Positions 53,975 through 63,273 are shown, numbered from the stretch's first letter. The stretch: DNA of 64,000 nucleotides from Aureococcus anophagefferens (GCF_000186865.1 NW_008705566.1:1162432-1226431); one strand, 5' to 3'. Numbers and translations are program-made. Notes: generated from the sequence alone by a model not told the origin.

Positions 53975-56900
53975 CTATACGTCCCGTTCACGATGGCCAG
54001 CACCGCGTCGCCGTAGCGCGCGGACTTCTTGGGCCCGATGCCGTGGACCGCGAGGAGCGCGGACTCGTTGGCCGGCCGCAGCTGGACGACGTTCTCCAAC
54101 GTCTTCTGGTTGAGCACCATGAAGGGCCGCTTCCCCAGCGACGCCGCGGTGAGCTTCCGCCAGTCGCGGAGCGCGTCGTAGAGCGCGGCGTCGACGGGAT
54201 CGGCGAAGTCGGGCGCGTAGGTACCGCCTTCGGGCTTCGACGGGCCGAGGAGGTCGAGGATCTCCGTGTTCTCCGCGGACTTGTTCCGGCCCGCGCCGAC
54301 GGGCACGACGTCGTGCCGCGCGTTGTGGTCGAGCTGGACGGCGCGCCGGTAGTTCGTCTCGTCGATGGCCTCGCGCATCGCGTCGCTGACGGTCCCGTCG
54401 TCCGTGTAGAGCAGCACGCGGCCGTCGACGTGGCGCGCGGCGCGGCCGATGGTCTGGATCAGCGACGTCGCCGACCGCAGGAACCCCTGCTTCTCCGCGC
54501 CGACGACGGCGACGAGCGACACCATCGGCAGGTCCAGACCCTCGCGCAGCAGGTTGCATCCCACGAGCGCCTGGAGCTCGCCCGCCTTGAGGCGCCGGAG
54601 CGCGTCCAAACGCTTACCGGAGTCGAGGCCGCTGTGCAAATACGTCGCGGCGACGCCGTTCTCCGTGAGCAGGTCCGCGATGCCCTCGGCCGACGCTTTC
54701 GTCAGCGTCGTCACGAGCGCGCGGTCGCCCGCGGCCGCGGCCGCGGCGACGCGCGCGAGGAGGTGGTCCTCGAGCCCGCCGGCGGCGGCGGCGTCGACGA
54801 CGGACACGACGGGGTCGACGACGCCCGTGGGACGCACGATCAGCGACGTCACGGCGTCGTCGCCGCACATGTCGAAGACGTCCGCGTTCGGCGTCGCCGT
54901 CGCGAAGACGCACTGGGGGACCTTGGCCCAGAACTCCGCGTCCGTCAGCGGCCGGTTGTCCAGCGCGGACTTGAGGCGGAAGCCGTTCTCGACGAGCGAC
55001 GTCTTGCGCGCGCGGTCGCCCGCGTGCATGCCGCGGAGCTGGGGCACGGCGACGTGGGCCTCGTCGACGACGAGGAGCCAGTCGTCGTCCGGGAAGAAGT
55101 CCACCAGCGTCGCGGGCGCCTCGCCCGCCGCGCGCCGCGACACGTGGCGCGCGTAGTTCTCCATACCCGGGCAGAACCCGCGCCGCCGCATGTCGTCGAC
55201 GTCGGCTAAGACGCGCTGCTCGAGGCGCCGCGCCTCGCGGAACCGCCCCGCGGCGCGGAACGCCGCGAGGTCGTCGTCGAGTTCCTCGAGCACGGCTTGG
55301 GCGACGCGCTCGATCTCCTCGGCCGTCGCCACGTAGTGCGACGCGGGGTACAACACGTACTCGTCGACGGACCTCGCGTCGTCGGCTACGATCGACACGT
55401 CGGACACGAGCAGCGCGTCGTCGCCGGCCTCGACGCTGATTTTGAGCGTCGCGGGCTCCGTGACCAGGCCCACGGACAGCGCCGCGCCGTCGTCGGTCCA
55501 CGCGAAGCCGCCGCGGTCCGCGCCGTCCGCGCCGTAGCGGAGCGCGAGCATCGCGGCCTCGAGCTCGCTTCGACCCGTCCAGGACTGGCCCGGGTGGACG
55601 AGCAGCGCCGACGACAGGTACTCCTCGGGCATGCCCAACCCGTAGATGCACGACACCGTCGCGACGACGATCGTGTCGCGCCGCTCGTTTAGGGATCGCG
55701 TCGCGTCGTGGCGGAGCGCGTCGATCCGGTCGTTCGTCGCGGAGCGCTTCTCCGAGTACGTGTCGGACGCGAGCTTGTAGCTCTCGGGCCGGTAGTAGTC
55801 GAAGTGGGACACGAAGAATTTCACGGCGGCGTCGGGGAAGAACTCGCGGAGCTCCGAATAGAGCTGCGCCGCGAGGACCTTGTTCGGCGCTAAGACGAGA
55901 GTCGGTTTGTCCAACTGTTCGATCGCGTGGGCCAAAACGAACGTCTTGCCCGTGCCCGTCGCTCCTTTCAGGACGACGCGGCGCTCGCCGCGGCCGAGGC
56001 GGCCGACGAGCGAATCGATGGCGGCCGGCTGGTCGCCCGCCGGCGGGAAGGGCGCGCGCATCGAGAACGATCGCGCGACCGTGGACGCGATGGGCGCGCG
56101 AGACTTGGCGATCGGCTCGGCGACGGCCGCCGGCCGCGGCGCCGCGATCTCCGACGGCAGCGCCGGCGCGGACCAGGGCCCCAGCGCGGCGTCGACGTCG
56201 CCGGCGACGACGGCGACGAGGAGCGCGTCGAGGTTGCCGCGGTCCGCCGTCGCCAAGCGTAAATCCCTCCTAGACTTCCACCACCGCCGCGCGCGCGCCT
56301 CGTCGCCCGCCGCGTCGAGCGACACCGCGGACCGCCGGCCGTCGGCCGCGAGTGCCTCCACGGCCGAGTCGCGGTTGCCCAGGGAGACGGCGACGTCGCG
56401 GTTGTCGGCGTCGCCCGATGTCTCCAGCCGCGCCCGGACCGCGGTCGCGACGTCGAAAGGCACGACCGCCGCCAACTCCTCGACGGACGCGGCGCGGAGC
56501 CGCGCGCCGCTGGGAAAGGCGGCGCGGAGCCGCGCCTTGTGCCGCGTCGACGCGCCGTCGAGGAGCGACGCGTGTTCGCCGAAGCGCCGCGACCGGCGGT
56601 GCGCGAGGAGCGCGGACGCGTGCGCCTCGTCTCGCAGCCGCCGGAGCAGCGTCAGCGTCGGGTCGTGGTCCGCGAGGTTCAACTCGCCGCCGGCGCCGAA
56701 GTGCACGGTCTCCTCGCGCTTCGCGAGCGCCAGCGCCCGCACGTCCGCGCCCGACGCCTCGATGACGCGCCGCGCCGCGTTGAGCTGGCCCCGGCCGCCG
56801 TCGATGAGCACGCAATCCGGCGGCGGCCGGTCAAGCGCGAGCCGCGCCTCCAGGCTCTCGGCGATGGCCGCGCAGTCGTCGATGGCGCCGGAGCCCAGGC

Positions 56901-57324
56901 CGTACCAGCGGTACTCGTCCGTCGCGAGGAGGCCGCGGTCCGCGGCCGCGGACGCGCCGACGGTGTGCGCGCCGCAAAAGTGCGACACGTCGAGCGCCTC
57001 GATGCGCGCCGGCGGCGCGAAGGCGTCGCCCTCCCAGAAGACGCGCAACCCCTCGAGCGCCTCGACGGTCTCGGCCGCGCGCCACGCGCCCTCGTCGGCC
57101 GCCGCGAGCGCCTCCGCGCTCGACGCCGCGGCCGCGGCCGCCGCCGCCGCGGCGTCGGGCAGCGCGAGGCGCGCGGGGCCGCGCGCGTCCAGCGGCCAGG
57201 CCTCGATCTTTTGCGTCTGCGGGAAGCCGCGCGACGCGTACCAGCTCGAGAGCACGAGCGTCTCCACCGTGCGCGCGACGCCGCGCAGCCAGCGGTGCGA
57301 GACGACGCGGTGGGCGACCACCAT
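53971..57324 (-). CDS. UvrC(C-half)-UvrB-HRDC fusion protein
   Basis: 1,117 residues in one uninterrupted frame. Residues ~1-290 match the UvrC C-terminal half: IEALDVSHFCGAHTVGA, DCVLIDGGRGQLNAARRVIE and LLRRLRDEAHASALLAHRRS keep the D-D-H of the RNase H-like 5' nuclease, with a degenerate helix-hairpin-helix (LRAASVEELAAVVPF). The GIY-YIG 3' nuclease is absent. Residues ~420-1030 are complete UvrB: GATGTGKT, the beta-hairpin region SHFDYYRPESYKLASDTYSE, GMENYARHVS, DEAHVAVPQLRGMHAGDRAR, RPTGVVDP and QTIGRAARHVDGRVLLY. An HRDC domain ends it (LRDWRKLTAASLGKRPF, ALLAVHGIGPKKSARYGDAV) instead of the UvrB UVR motif. Probably an organelle repair protein. Confidence 0.9.
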   Translation of the reverse strand: MVVAHRVVSHRWLRGVARTVETLVLSSWYASRGFPQTQKIEAWPLDARGPARLALPDAAAAAAAAAASSAEALAAADEGAWRAAETVEALEGLRVFWEGDAFAPPARIEALDVSHFCGAHTVGASAAADRGLLATDEYRWYGLGSGAIDDCAAIAESLEARLALDRPPPDCVLIDGGRGQLNAARRVIEASGADVRALALAKREETVHFGAGGELNLADHDPTLTLLRRLRDEAHASALLAHRRSRRFGEHASLLDGASTRHKARLRAAFPSGARLRAASVEELAAVVPFDVATAVRARLETSGDADNRDVAVSLGNRDSAVEALAADGRRSAVSLDAAGDEARARRWWKSRRDLRLATADRGNLDALLVAVVAGDVDAALGPWSAPALPSEIAAPRPAAVAEPIAKSRAPIASTVARSFSMRAPFPPAGDQPAAIDSLVGRLGRGERRVVLKGATGTGKTFVLAHAIEQLDKPTLVLAPNKVLAAQLYSELREFFPDAAVKFFVSHFDYYRPESYKLASDTYSEKRSATNDRIDALRHDATRSLNERRDTIVVATVSCIYGLGMPEEYLSSALLVHPGQSWTGRSELEAAMLALRYGADGADRGGFAWTDDGAALSVGLVTEPATLKISVEAGDDALLVSDVSIVADDARSVDEYVLYPASHYVATAEEIERVAQAVLEELDDDLAAFRAAGRFREARRLEQRVLADVDDMRRRGFCPGMENYARHVSRRAAGEAPATLVDFFPDDDWLLVVDEAHVAVPQLRGMHAGDRARKTSLVENGFRLKSALDNRPLTDAEFWAKVPQCVFATATPNADVFDMCGDDAVTSLIVRPTGVVDPVVSVVDAAAAGGLEDHLLARVAAAAAAGDRALVTTLTKASAEGIADLLTENGVAATYLHSGLDSGKRLDALRRLKAGELQALVGCNLLREGLDLPMVSLVAVVGAEKQGFLRSATSLIQTIGRAARHVDGRVLLYTDDGTVSDAMREAIDETNYRRAVQLDHNARHDVVPVGAGRNKSAENTEILDLLGPSKPEGGTYAPDFADPVDAALYDALRDWRKLTAASLGKRPFMVLNQKTLENVVQLRPANESALLAVHGIGPKKSARYGDAVLAIVNGTYS

Positions 57325-57350
57325 TGCAGGACGGGCGCTCTCGCTTGAAT

Positions 57351-57447
57351 GTGCACTGCTTACACGCTGCGGCCTGCCGCGCAGCTCACGAAGACAATGC
57401 GCACTGCTACACGCTGCGGACTGCCGCGCAGCTCACGAAGACGGCGC
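57351..57447. repeat. ~48-bp tandem duplication upstream of the UvrC-UvrB gene
   Basis: ACACGCTGCGGCCTGCCGCG and ACACGCTGCGGACTGCCGCG, each followed by CAGCTCACGAAGAC, lie 49 bp apart. They sit just 5' of the UvrC-UvrB start on the minus strand, in the gap shared with the small plus-strand ORF. Confidence 0.8.
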
Positions 57448-57550
57448 GCATCTTGGCATCGGCGCGGAGGCCAGCTCACGGCACTTCCAAGTGCTTGGCC
57501 GGCACGATCCGGCGAAGGTCGGCTACGCAGCCCCGGGCCGAGCATGAGCC

Positions 57551-57841
57551 ATGCGAGGTTGCCTCCTCATCACTGCCGTCGTCGCCGGCGGATCCGGCGA
57601 GTGGCATCGGACATCGAATGCGACGCTCACCGATTCCTACCGGCGCTGCCCTTTTATGATGGGACGCTACATGGAAACTCCAAGCCACGACAGCAACTGC
57701 CGCGACGACGCGTTCCCAATGTACACCGGCAACGGCGTCTCGCTCGCGCCGCTCGAGATCCTCTGGTCGCCGTCGGCCGTCCTCCCGAAGCTGCCCTGGA
57801 AGCCGGGGAAGCGCAATTCGAAGCCCGAATTCGAAGCCTAG
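57551..57841 (+). CDS. Small putative secreted protein, unknown
   Basis: 96 residues with a short hydrophobic N-terminus (MRGCLLITAVVAGG) and four cysteines in total. The rest (DAFPMYTGNGVSLAPLEILW) is not recognised. Its TAG stop overlaps the reverse stop of the FSH1-like gene in CTAG. Coding status is plausible from position between divergent and convergent neighbours but not proven. Confidence 0.4.
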   Translation: MRGCLLITAVVAGGSGEWHRTSNATLTDSYRRCPFMMGRYMETPSHDSNCRDDAFPMYTGNGVSLAPLEILWSPSAVLPKLPWKPGKRNSKPEFEA

Positions 57842-58692
57842 TTAAGCAACGCGACGCCACCGGCCTCGTCGGCGGTCGCGTCGTCCGGCCGGAACACGTT
57901 CGGCGGAATCGCCAGCTGGGGCGTCGTCAGCCGCGCGATGTCCGGGTATTCGGCGGGCATGGTGACGCGGTCGACGAAGTCGCAGATCCTCCGCGCGAGC
58001 CGCACGGCGTCCGCGTGGTCCGCGGGGAAGGGCCGGTGGTCCTCGTCGTGCGTCGCGAGCTCCAAGTTCGCCTCGCTGAAGAGCGCGCGGAAGCCGTCGA
58101 AGGACGGCCCGACGCGCTCGTCGTTGGTCCCGATCGTCGCGAGGACCGGCGGCGACGCGATGGGCGCCGCGAAGAGCTCGCCGCGGTCGCGCAGCGCCGA
58201 CGCCCAGCCGAAGTCGCCGCCGCCCATGAGCACGGCCCACCGCACCGGCGGGTCGACGCCGCGCTTCGCGAAGTCGGCGAGCAGCATGGCCGCCAGGTTC
58301 GCGCCCTGGCTGAAGCCGACGATGCCCTCGTAGCGCGGCGCCTCGTCCGCGAGGTAGAGGTCGCGGAAGGCGGCGAGGGACGCCGGTAGCCTCACGTAGC
58401 TGCCCCGGTCCGGCGCCGGCGGATGCGGATAGAGGTCCTTGCTCGCGTAGGACGACTTCGCCGACGTCGTCTTGTTCACGTAGCTGTAGAACTTGCCGGG
58501 GTAGAGCGCTTCGAGCATGGGGTCGCCGACGCACTCGTACATGCCGTCGATGCACTCGAAGTCGAGCGCCAGCCCTTTGCCGATGGCCGACGCGAAGAAC
58601 GGGCGCAGCTGCATGCGCAGGATCTCCGCGCGCGAGCCCCCGCCGTGGAGGCAGAGCACTCTGCGCGTCGGACCGGCGTCGAAGAGGGCCAT
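57838..58692 (-). CDS. FSH1-family serine hydrolase
   Basis: 284 residues from ATG 58692. An alpha/beta hydrolase of the FSH1/OVCA2 type: RVLCLHGGGSRAEILRMQLR, a capping region with FECIDGMYECVGDP, nucleophile elbow VGFSQGANLAAMLLADF, acid in ATIGTNDERVGPSF and histidine in ATHDEDHRPFP. Such enzymes hydrolyse small esters, and fungal relatives take part in polyketide release. The substrate is unknown. A longer frame upstream (to 59085) overlaps the divergent gene and is not preferred. Confidence 0.78.
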   Translation of the reverse strand: MALFDAGPTRRVLCLHGGGSRAEILRMQLRPFFASAIGKGLALDFECIDGMYECVGDPMLEALYPGKFYSYVNKTTSAKSSYASKDLYPHPPAPDRGSYVRLPASLAAFRDLYLADEAPRYEGIVGFSQGANLAAMLLADFAKRGVDPPVRWAVLMGGGDFGWASALRDRGELFAAPIASPPVLATIGTNDERVGPSFDGFRALFSEANLELATHDEDHRPFPADHADAVRLARRICDFVDRVTMPAEYPDIARLTTPQLAIPPNVFRPDDATADEAGGVALLN

Positions 58693-58903
58693 GGCCGAGC
58701 GCTCCTCGACGTCGCCGGGGATCGGCACCTGCGCCCCGAGGACCACTTCGTGGACGTCGCGCACTTCGACGGCGACGGCTCCGCGCGGGTCGCCGTGCGC
58801 GTGCGAGGACGAGCGCGCGCGCTGCGCGGGCTGCCCAGATGCTCCGGGACGATTGGTGGCGTTCATCCTCACTTCAATTGGAATTACCGCCAAAAGAGGT
58901 GAC

Positions 58904-60861
58904 ATGGCCGCATCCAAACAGGGCATGCCCGCAGAAAACGCGTTTGCAAAAGCTGAGGGCGGCATGGATCCAGCCATGACTGAGGATGCCTGGTCTTGGA
59001 CCGACGGCCGCGAATGCACTGTCTCCAGCACCGCGGAGCTGCGCGCCGCGCTCGCGCACGCGGCGCGCGACCGGACGACCACCATCCGCCTCGAGGCCGG
59101 GGCCTACGAGCTCGACGCCGTGCTGGAGGTCGAGCGCGGCGCGCGGGTCTGCCTGGAGGGGCCCGAGGAATTGCCGCCCGCCCCGGAGACGGCGGACCAC
59201 CGCCTCGCCGTCGGCGCCGTCGCCTGCGGCCTCGCGGGCTGGCGCGCGGCGCCGCGCGCCGTCGCCGTCGCGGCGTCGTGCGCCGTCGCCGCGGAGCTCG
59301 CGCGGTGGTGGCGGCGCCGCGGCGCCGCGGCGCCGCGGCGGTCGCCGGCGCCGGCGGCGCGGCTCGAGGACTCGTGGAGCGGCGCGCTCCGCGTCGCCGG
59401 CGGCGGCACGCGCGTGTCCCTGCGCCGGGTCGAGGTCCGCGGCTGCGGCGGCGACGCCGTCACCGTCGACGGCGCCGCGCTGCGCGCGGCGCGCTGCGTC
59501 ATCTCCTGCCAGCGGGGCCACGGCGTCGTCGTCGCCGGCGGCGGGTCGCTGGCGCTCGCGGACTGCGTCGTGCGCAACTGCGCGTCGTCGGGCGCAGGGC
59601 AGGAAAAGGGTGATTCAACGTCGCTTCAACGTGAGTGTTCCGCGCGCGCGCGTTCCGGAAAAATCATCCACGCTTCGAGACCGTTCCGAGAGATGATCGC
59701 TCGTCCAAAAATCAGCCGAAACGAGCGGAAATCGACCGAGAAAGGAGCCTTTGAAGTTGGGAATTTCGCACCCTTTTCCTGCCCAGGTCGGGCGTCGTCG
59801 TCACGTCGGGAACCGCCGCCGCGCGCGAGACGCGCTTCGCGCGCTGCCGGCGCTTCGGCTTCGAGGCCCAGGGCGGCGGCCGCGTGCGCGTGGAGGACTG
59901 CGCCTTTGCCGACGGCGGCGTCTGCGTGAGCGACCGCGAGGGCTGGGCGGCGGGCGCGGACGTCCGCGTCGACCGGTGCGTCGTCGAGGGCCAGGCCGCG
60001 TGCCTGCCCGGCATCTCGGTCATCGGCGACCGCGTGCCCGACGTCGCCGTGCGCGACACGACGGTGCGCGGCGTCAACGGCACGGGCGTCTACTGCCTCG
60101 GCGGCCGCGTGTCGCTCGAAAACTGCGACGTCCGCGCCGCGCTCATGGCCGGCGTCGAGGCGCTCCGGTCCTCGAGGGTCGAGATCCGCGCGTCGCGGGT
60201 CTGCCGGAACCGGGGCGGCGGCGTCGTCGCCCACGCGGGCGCGACCTGCGCCGCCTTTGGCACGACCATCGCGGAGAACCGCGGCGGCGGCAACGTCGGC
60301 TGCTTCGACGCCGCGACGTGCCGGCTCGAGGACTGCGACGTCGCCGGCGCCGTCGGCGCCATGAGCGTGCACTGCTCGCGCGCGACCATGACGCTGAAGA
60401 ACACGCGCGTGGGCGCGCGCGACCCCGGCGGCCCCGGCGTCGTCGTCTCCGGCGCCGACAGCCGGACGAACCGCGCGAAGATGAAGCTCGTCAAGGCGCC
60501 GCCGTCGCGGCTCTACGTCTCCGGCGGCGTCTTGAACAGCCTCATGGTCGCCATGCACCCGCGGCAGGACCCCGGCGACGCGCCCTGGGCCGCGCTCTTC
60601 GCGGAGCGGACGCGGCTCCTCGCGCCGCTGGCGCTCCGCGCGCCGACGGCGGGCTCGCTCGACGGCGTCGCGTGCGGCGCGGACGAGGTCGCGCCGGGCC
60701 TGGGCCTCGGCGTCGCCGACGACGCGTCGATCGGCTTCTGGCGGGGCGCCACGCGCCTCCCCTGGTCCCGGGAGCGGCTCCTCCACGTCCTCGCGCGCGA
60801 CTCCGCGCTGTCGCGACTGCATCCGCAGGTGCTCCGGTCCATCGCCGACTTCGCGAGCTAG
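58904..60861 (+). CDS. Right-handed parallel beta-helix repeat protein, two exons
   Basis: Exons 58904-59586 and 59787-60861 join to 585 residues; the 200-bp intron is introner-like. The spliced chain has pectate-lyase-like coils: TIRLEAGAYELDAVLEVERG, RRVEVRGCGGDAVTVDG, ALADCVVRNCASSGVVVTSG, CAFADGGVCVSDREGWAAGA, RVSLENCDVRAALMAGVEAL and GATCAAFGTTIAENRGGG. An alanine-rich hydrophobic segment (AVAVAASCAVAAELARWW) interrupts early coils. The family includes F-box 11-like and carbohydrate-binding proteins. No signal peptide is obvious. The C-terminal 60 residues are helical. Confidence 0.72.
59595..59786 (+). mobile_element. Introner-like element family A, copy 2, with 8-bp target duplication
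   Basis: A 192-bp element between two copies of GTCGGGCG (59587-59594 and 59787-59794). The donor GT is the start of the first duplicate, and the acceptor AG is the element's last two bases. Splicing exactly restores the unoccupied sequence (CASSG|VVVT). Inverted ends are GGGCAGGAAAAGGGTG against CACCCTTTTCCTGCCC. It shares TCGTCCAAAAATCAGCCGAA with copy 1. Confidence 0.94.
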
Positions 60862-60879
60862 GCGCGCGCGTTAGGCGGC

Positions 60880-63273
60880 CTAGCAGGCGGCGAGGGCCGT
60901 CTGGATGACGCCGGCGACGAAGGACGCGTCGCCGTCGCCCTCGACCTTGATCGTGAGGTCGGCCTTGGGGCTCGCCTTGTCGATGACGCACTGGACGAGG
61001 TAGAGCGCGCTCCGCGTGTCGCGCGCGTAGACGAAGAACTTGACTTGGTCCGGGAGCTCGCCGCTGGCCATGGTGTGGACGTGGAGCGACGCGAGCATGG
61101 CGTCGACCATGTCCGTGCCCTGCGGCGGGCCGTTCGTCGGGATCGTCGCCGGCGTCTCGGCCGCGATCGCGCCCCACTTGGCCTGGAAGTCCTCGCCGGA
61201 GACGGAGCCCGCGGCCTCGACGAGGGCCCGCGGCGCGGGCGCCGCCGGGGCGCCGCCGCCGCCGCCGCCGAGGAGGTCGCCGAGGAGGTCGACCTCGGGC
61301 GCGGGCGGCGCCGCCGCCGCCGGCGCGTCGCCGCCGCCGCCGCCGAGGAGGTCGCCGCCGCCGTCGTCGGCCGCCGGCGGCGCCGCCGGCGGGGGCGCGC
61401 CGGCGCCGCGCTTGGGCAGGTCGTCCTTGGCGCGCTTGTTCGGCGCGATGAACTGGTCGGGCGTCTCGCCGTACAGCACCGCGAGCGTGTTGAAGCCCTC
61501 GTCGACGAGGCGGTCGAGGAGCGCGCAGTTGTCCTCGGCGAAGGCGCCGACGACGACGCCGCAGGGGTCGCGGCCGTTGACGACCTTCTGGGCCGTCGCC
61601 ACGTCGCGGCGCAGGAGCCGGAAGTAGAAGAGCGCCTTGTCGCGCGCGTCGCTGCTGCTCGCGTCCTCGAGCGCCGCGTCGAGGAGGCGCCCGAGCATGT
61701 TCTGCATCTCCGGCGGGCGCTTGAAGAAGAGGCGCGTCGCCGCCGTCAGCAGGGCGAGCTTGACGTCCACGGACGTCTCGGAGCCGTAGGCGTCGATCAG
61801 GGGCTCGAGCATGTACGGCGCGTCCGTGATCTCCTCGCCCCACTGGCCGACGATGAAGAGGGCCGCCGCGCGGCCCGCGGGGTTCGCCGACCCGTCGAGG
61901 TCCTTGAGGTAGCGCGCGAGCGACGGCAGGACGTCGCCGCGGCGCTCCGGGTAGCGGCGGAGCACGTCCTTGGCGACGAGCAGGGCCTCCGCCTTCACGT
62001 AGGCGACGTCGAGCTCGAGGAACTCGACGAGGGCGCGCGTCGCCGCCTCGGCCTTGGTCCGGAGCCGCCCGGCGATGGCGCCGATGGCGCGGATCGCCGC
62101 CTTGGCCAGATCCGCGTCGACGTCGGCCGCGTACTCCTTGAGCTCGGCCATGACGTCGTCCGCGGACTGGTCGCTCGCGAGCTCGGCGAGGAGGTGGACC
62201 TTGACGTGCTTCACGGGGCTCGGCTCGTCGTAGCGGATGTAGAAGTTGCGGTAGTCCGGCTGGAACGCCTCGCGGCAGCGGAAGACGAGGAGCTCCGCGT
62301 GCTTGAGCAGGCAGTAGAGGAGCTCGAAGTCGCCGCCGCCGTGGGCGCCGCCGGCCATCAGGGTGAGGAGGGGCGTCTTCAGGCGCTCGTAGACCTGGGC
62401 GTGGAGCTCGGGCAGGTGCTTCGTCAGGTTCACGAAGCAGCCGATGCACTCGAGGACGACGCCGCTGTTCGACGTCCGCAACACGGGGTCGAGGACGTTC
62501 ATGACCTGGAAGGTCTCCTCGTCGCTCGCCGGCTCGTAGCGCGCCACGAGCTTGAGCACGCTGCAGAGCCCCCACTCGTTGAAGTCGTTGAGGCGGCCCA
62601 ACAAATGGTGCACGATGGCCGTGTTGATCGCGATGCCGCCCTCGTCGAGCATGATCTCGTTGAGCACGACGATGCAGTTCGCGACGACCGTGCCGTCGCC
62701 GTCGCGCAGCATGTCGTAGAGCACGTCCACCAAATCGCCGCCGCGCACGGACTCCGGGTCCATGTGGTAGACCTTGAGGATGCCCATGACGCCCGTCTTC
62801 CGCACGTAGCTGTGCGCGTCGCTCAGCGACGCGCGGAGCGGCCCCTGGATGTACTCGAGCACCGTCGGCAACCGCAGGGAGCACAGGGACCGCAGCGCGA
62901 GGCCGCGCACCATGGGGTCGTCGTTGCTGCAGTCGCGCTGCAGCGTGTTGATGCACATGAGGCCCATCTCCGGTTTTTCGTGCGCGTACGTACATAAATA
63001 ATGGTAGACCATCTTCTTCACGACGAGGTCCCGCGTCTCGATGGACATGACCATCTCCGTGAAGAGCCGCGACACGTCGATGCCCAACGTCATGTACGCG
63101 ATGACCTTCTTGATGACGTCGCGCTTCCTTTTCGGGTCGCGCTCGACGCCGACGTTCCGGAGCAGCGTCTTCAGCTCGTTGACCTCGCCCTTCTTGCTGT
63201 CGGGCTGGAAGTAGGAGCTCCCCTGGCCCGCGGCGCTCGGCGGGCCGGGCGCCGGCGCGCTCCGGTTCATCAT
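60880..63273 (-). CDS. AP4B1: AP-4 complex beta subunit (beta-adaptin)
   Basis: 797 residues from the double ATG at 63273. The trunk has the armadillo pattern of beta adaptins: YFQPDSKKGEVNELKTLLRN, KKVIAYMTLGIDVSRLFTEM, VMSIETRDLVVKKMVYHYLC and NTLQRDCSNDDPMVRGLALR. GIDVS...MVM, DLVLKKM and LQRDC favour AP-4 over AP-1/AP-2 beta, which have GKDVS and FVKDC. A Gly/Ala/Pro hinge (DLLGDLLGGGGGG) leads to a small C-terminal appendage. AP-4 sorts cargo at the trans-Golgi network without clathrin. Convergent with the beta-helix gene, 18 bp between stops. Confidence 0.85.
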   Translation of the reverse strand: MMNRSAPAPGPPSAAGQGSSYFQPDSKKGEVNELKTLLRNVGVERDPKRKRDVIKKVIAYMTLGIDVSRLFTEMVMSIETRDLVVKKMVYHYLCTYAHEKPEMGLMCINTLQRDCSNDDPMVRGLALRSLCSLRLPTVLEYIQGPLRASLSDAHSYVRKTGVMGILKVYHMDPESVRGGDLVDVLYDMLRDGDGTVVANCIVVLNEIMLDEGGIAINTAIVHHLLGRLNDFNEWGLCSVLKLVARYEPASDEETFQVMNVLDPVLRTSNSGVVLECIGCFVNLTKHLPELHAQVYERLKTPLLTLMAGGAHGGGDFELLYCLLKHAELLVFRCREAFQPDYRNFYIRYDEPSPVKHVKVHLLAELASDQSADDVMAELKEYAADVDADLAKAAIRAIGAIAGRLRTKAEAATRALVEFLELDVAYVKAEALLVAKDVLRRYPERRGDVLPSLARYLKDLDGSANPAGRAAALFIVGQWGEEITDAPYMLEPLIDAYGSETSVDVKLALLTAATRLFFKRPPEMQNMLGRLLDAALEDASSSDARDKALFYFRLLRRDVATAQKVVNGRDPCGVVVGAFAEDNCALLDRLVDEGFNTLAVLYGETPDQFIAPNKRAKDDLPKRGAGAPPPAAPPAADDGGGDLLGGGGGDAPAAAAPPAPEVDLLGDLLGGGGGGAPAAPAPRALVEAAGSVSGEDFQAKWGAIAAETPATIPTNGPPQGTDMVDAMLASLHVHTMASGELPDQVKFFVYARDTRSALYLVQCVIDKASPKADLTIKVEGDGDASFVAGVIQTALAAC

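Noticed and set aside
48160..57324. Bacterial contamination as the source of LigA and UvrC-UvrB
   Set aside because: The genes interlock with eukaryotic-style neighbours on both sides, including an overlapping stop codon. They share local composition, and an introner-bearing gene follows at 58.9 kb. Long reads would settle it fully.
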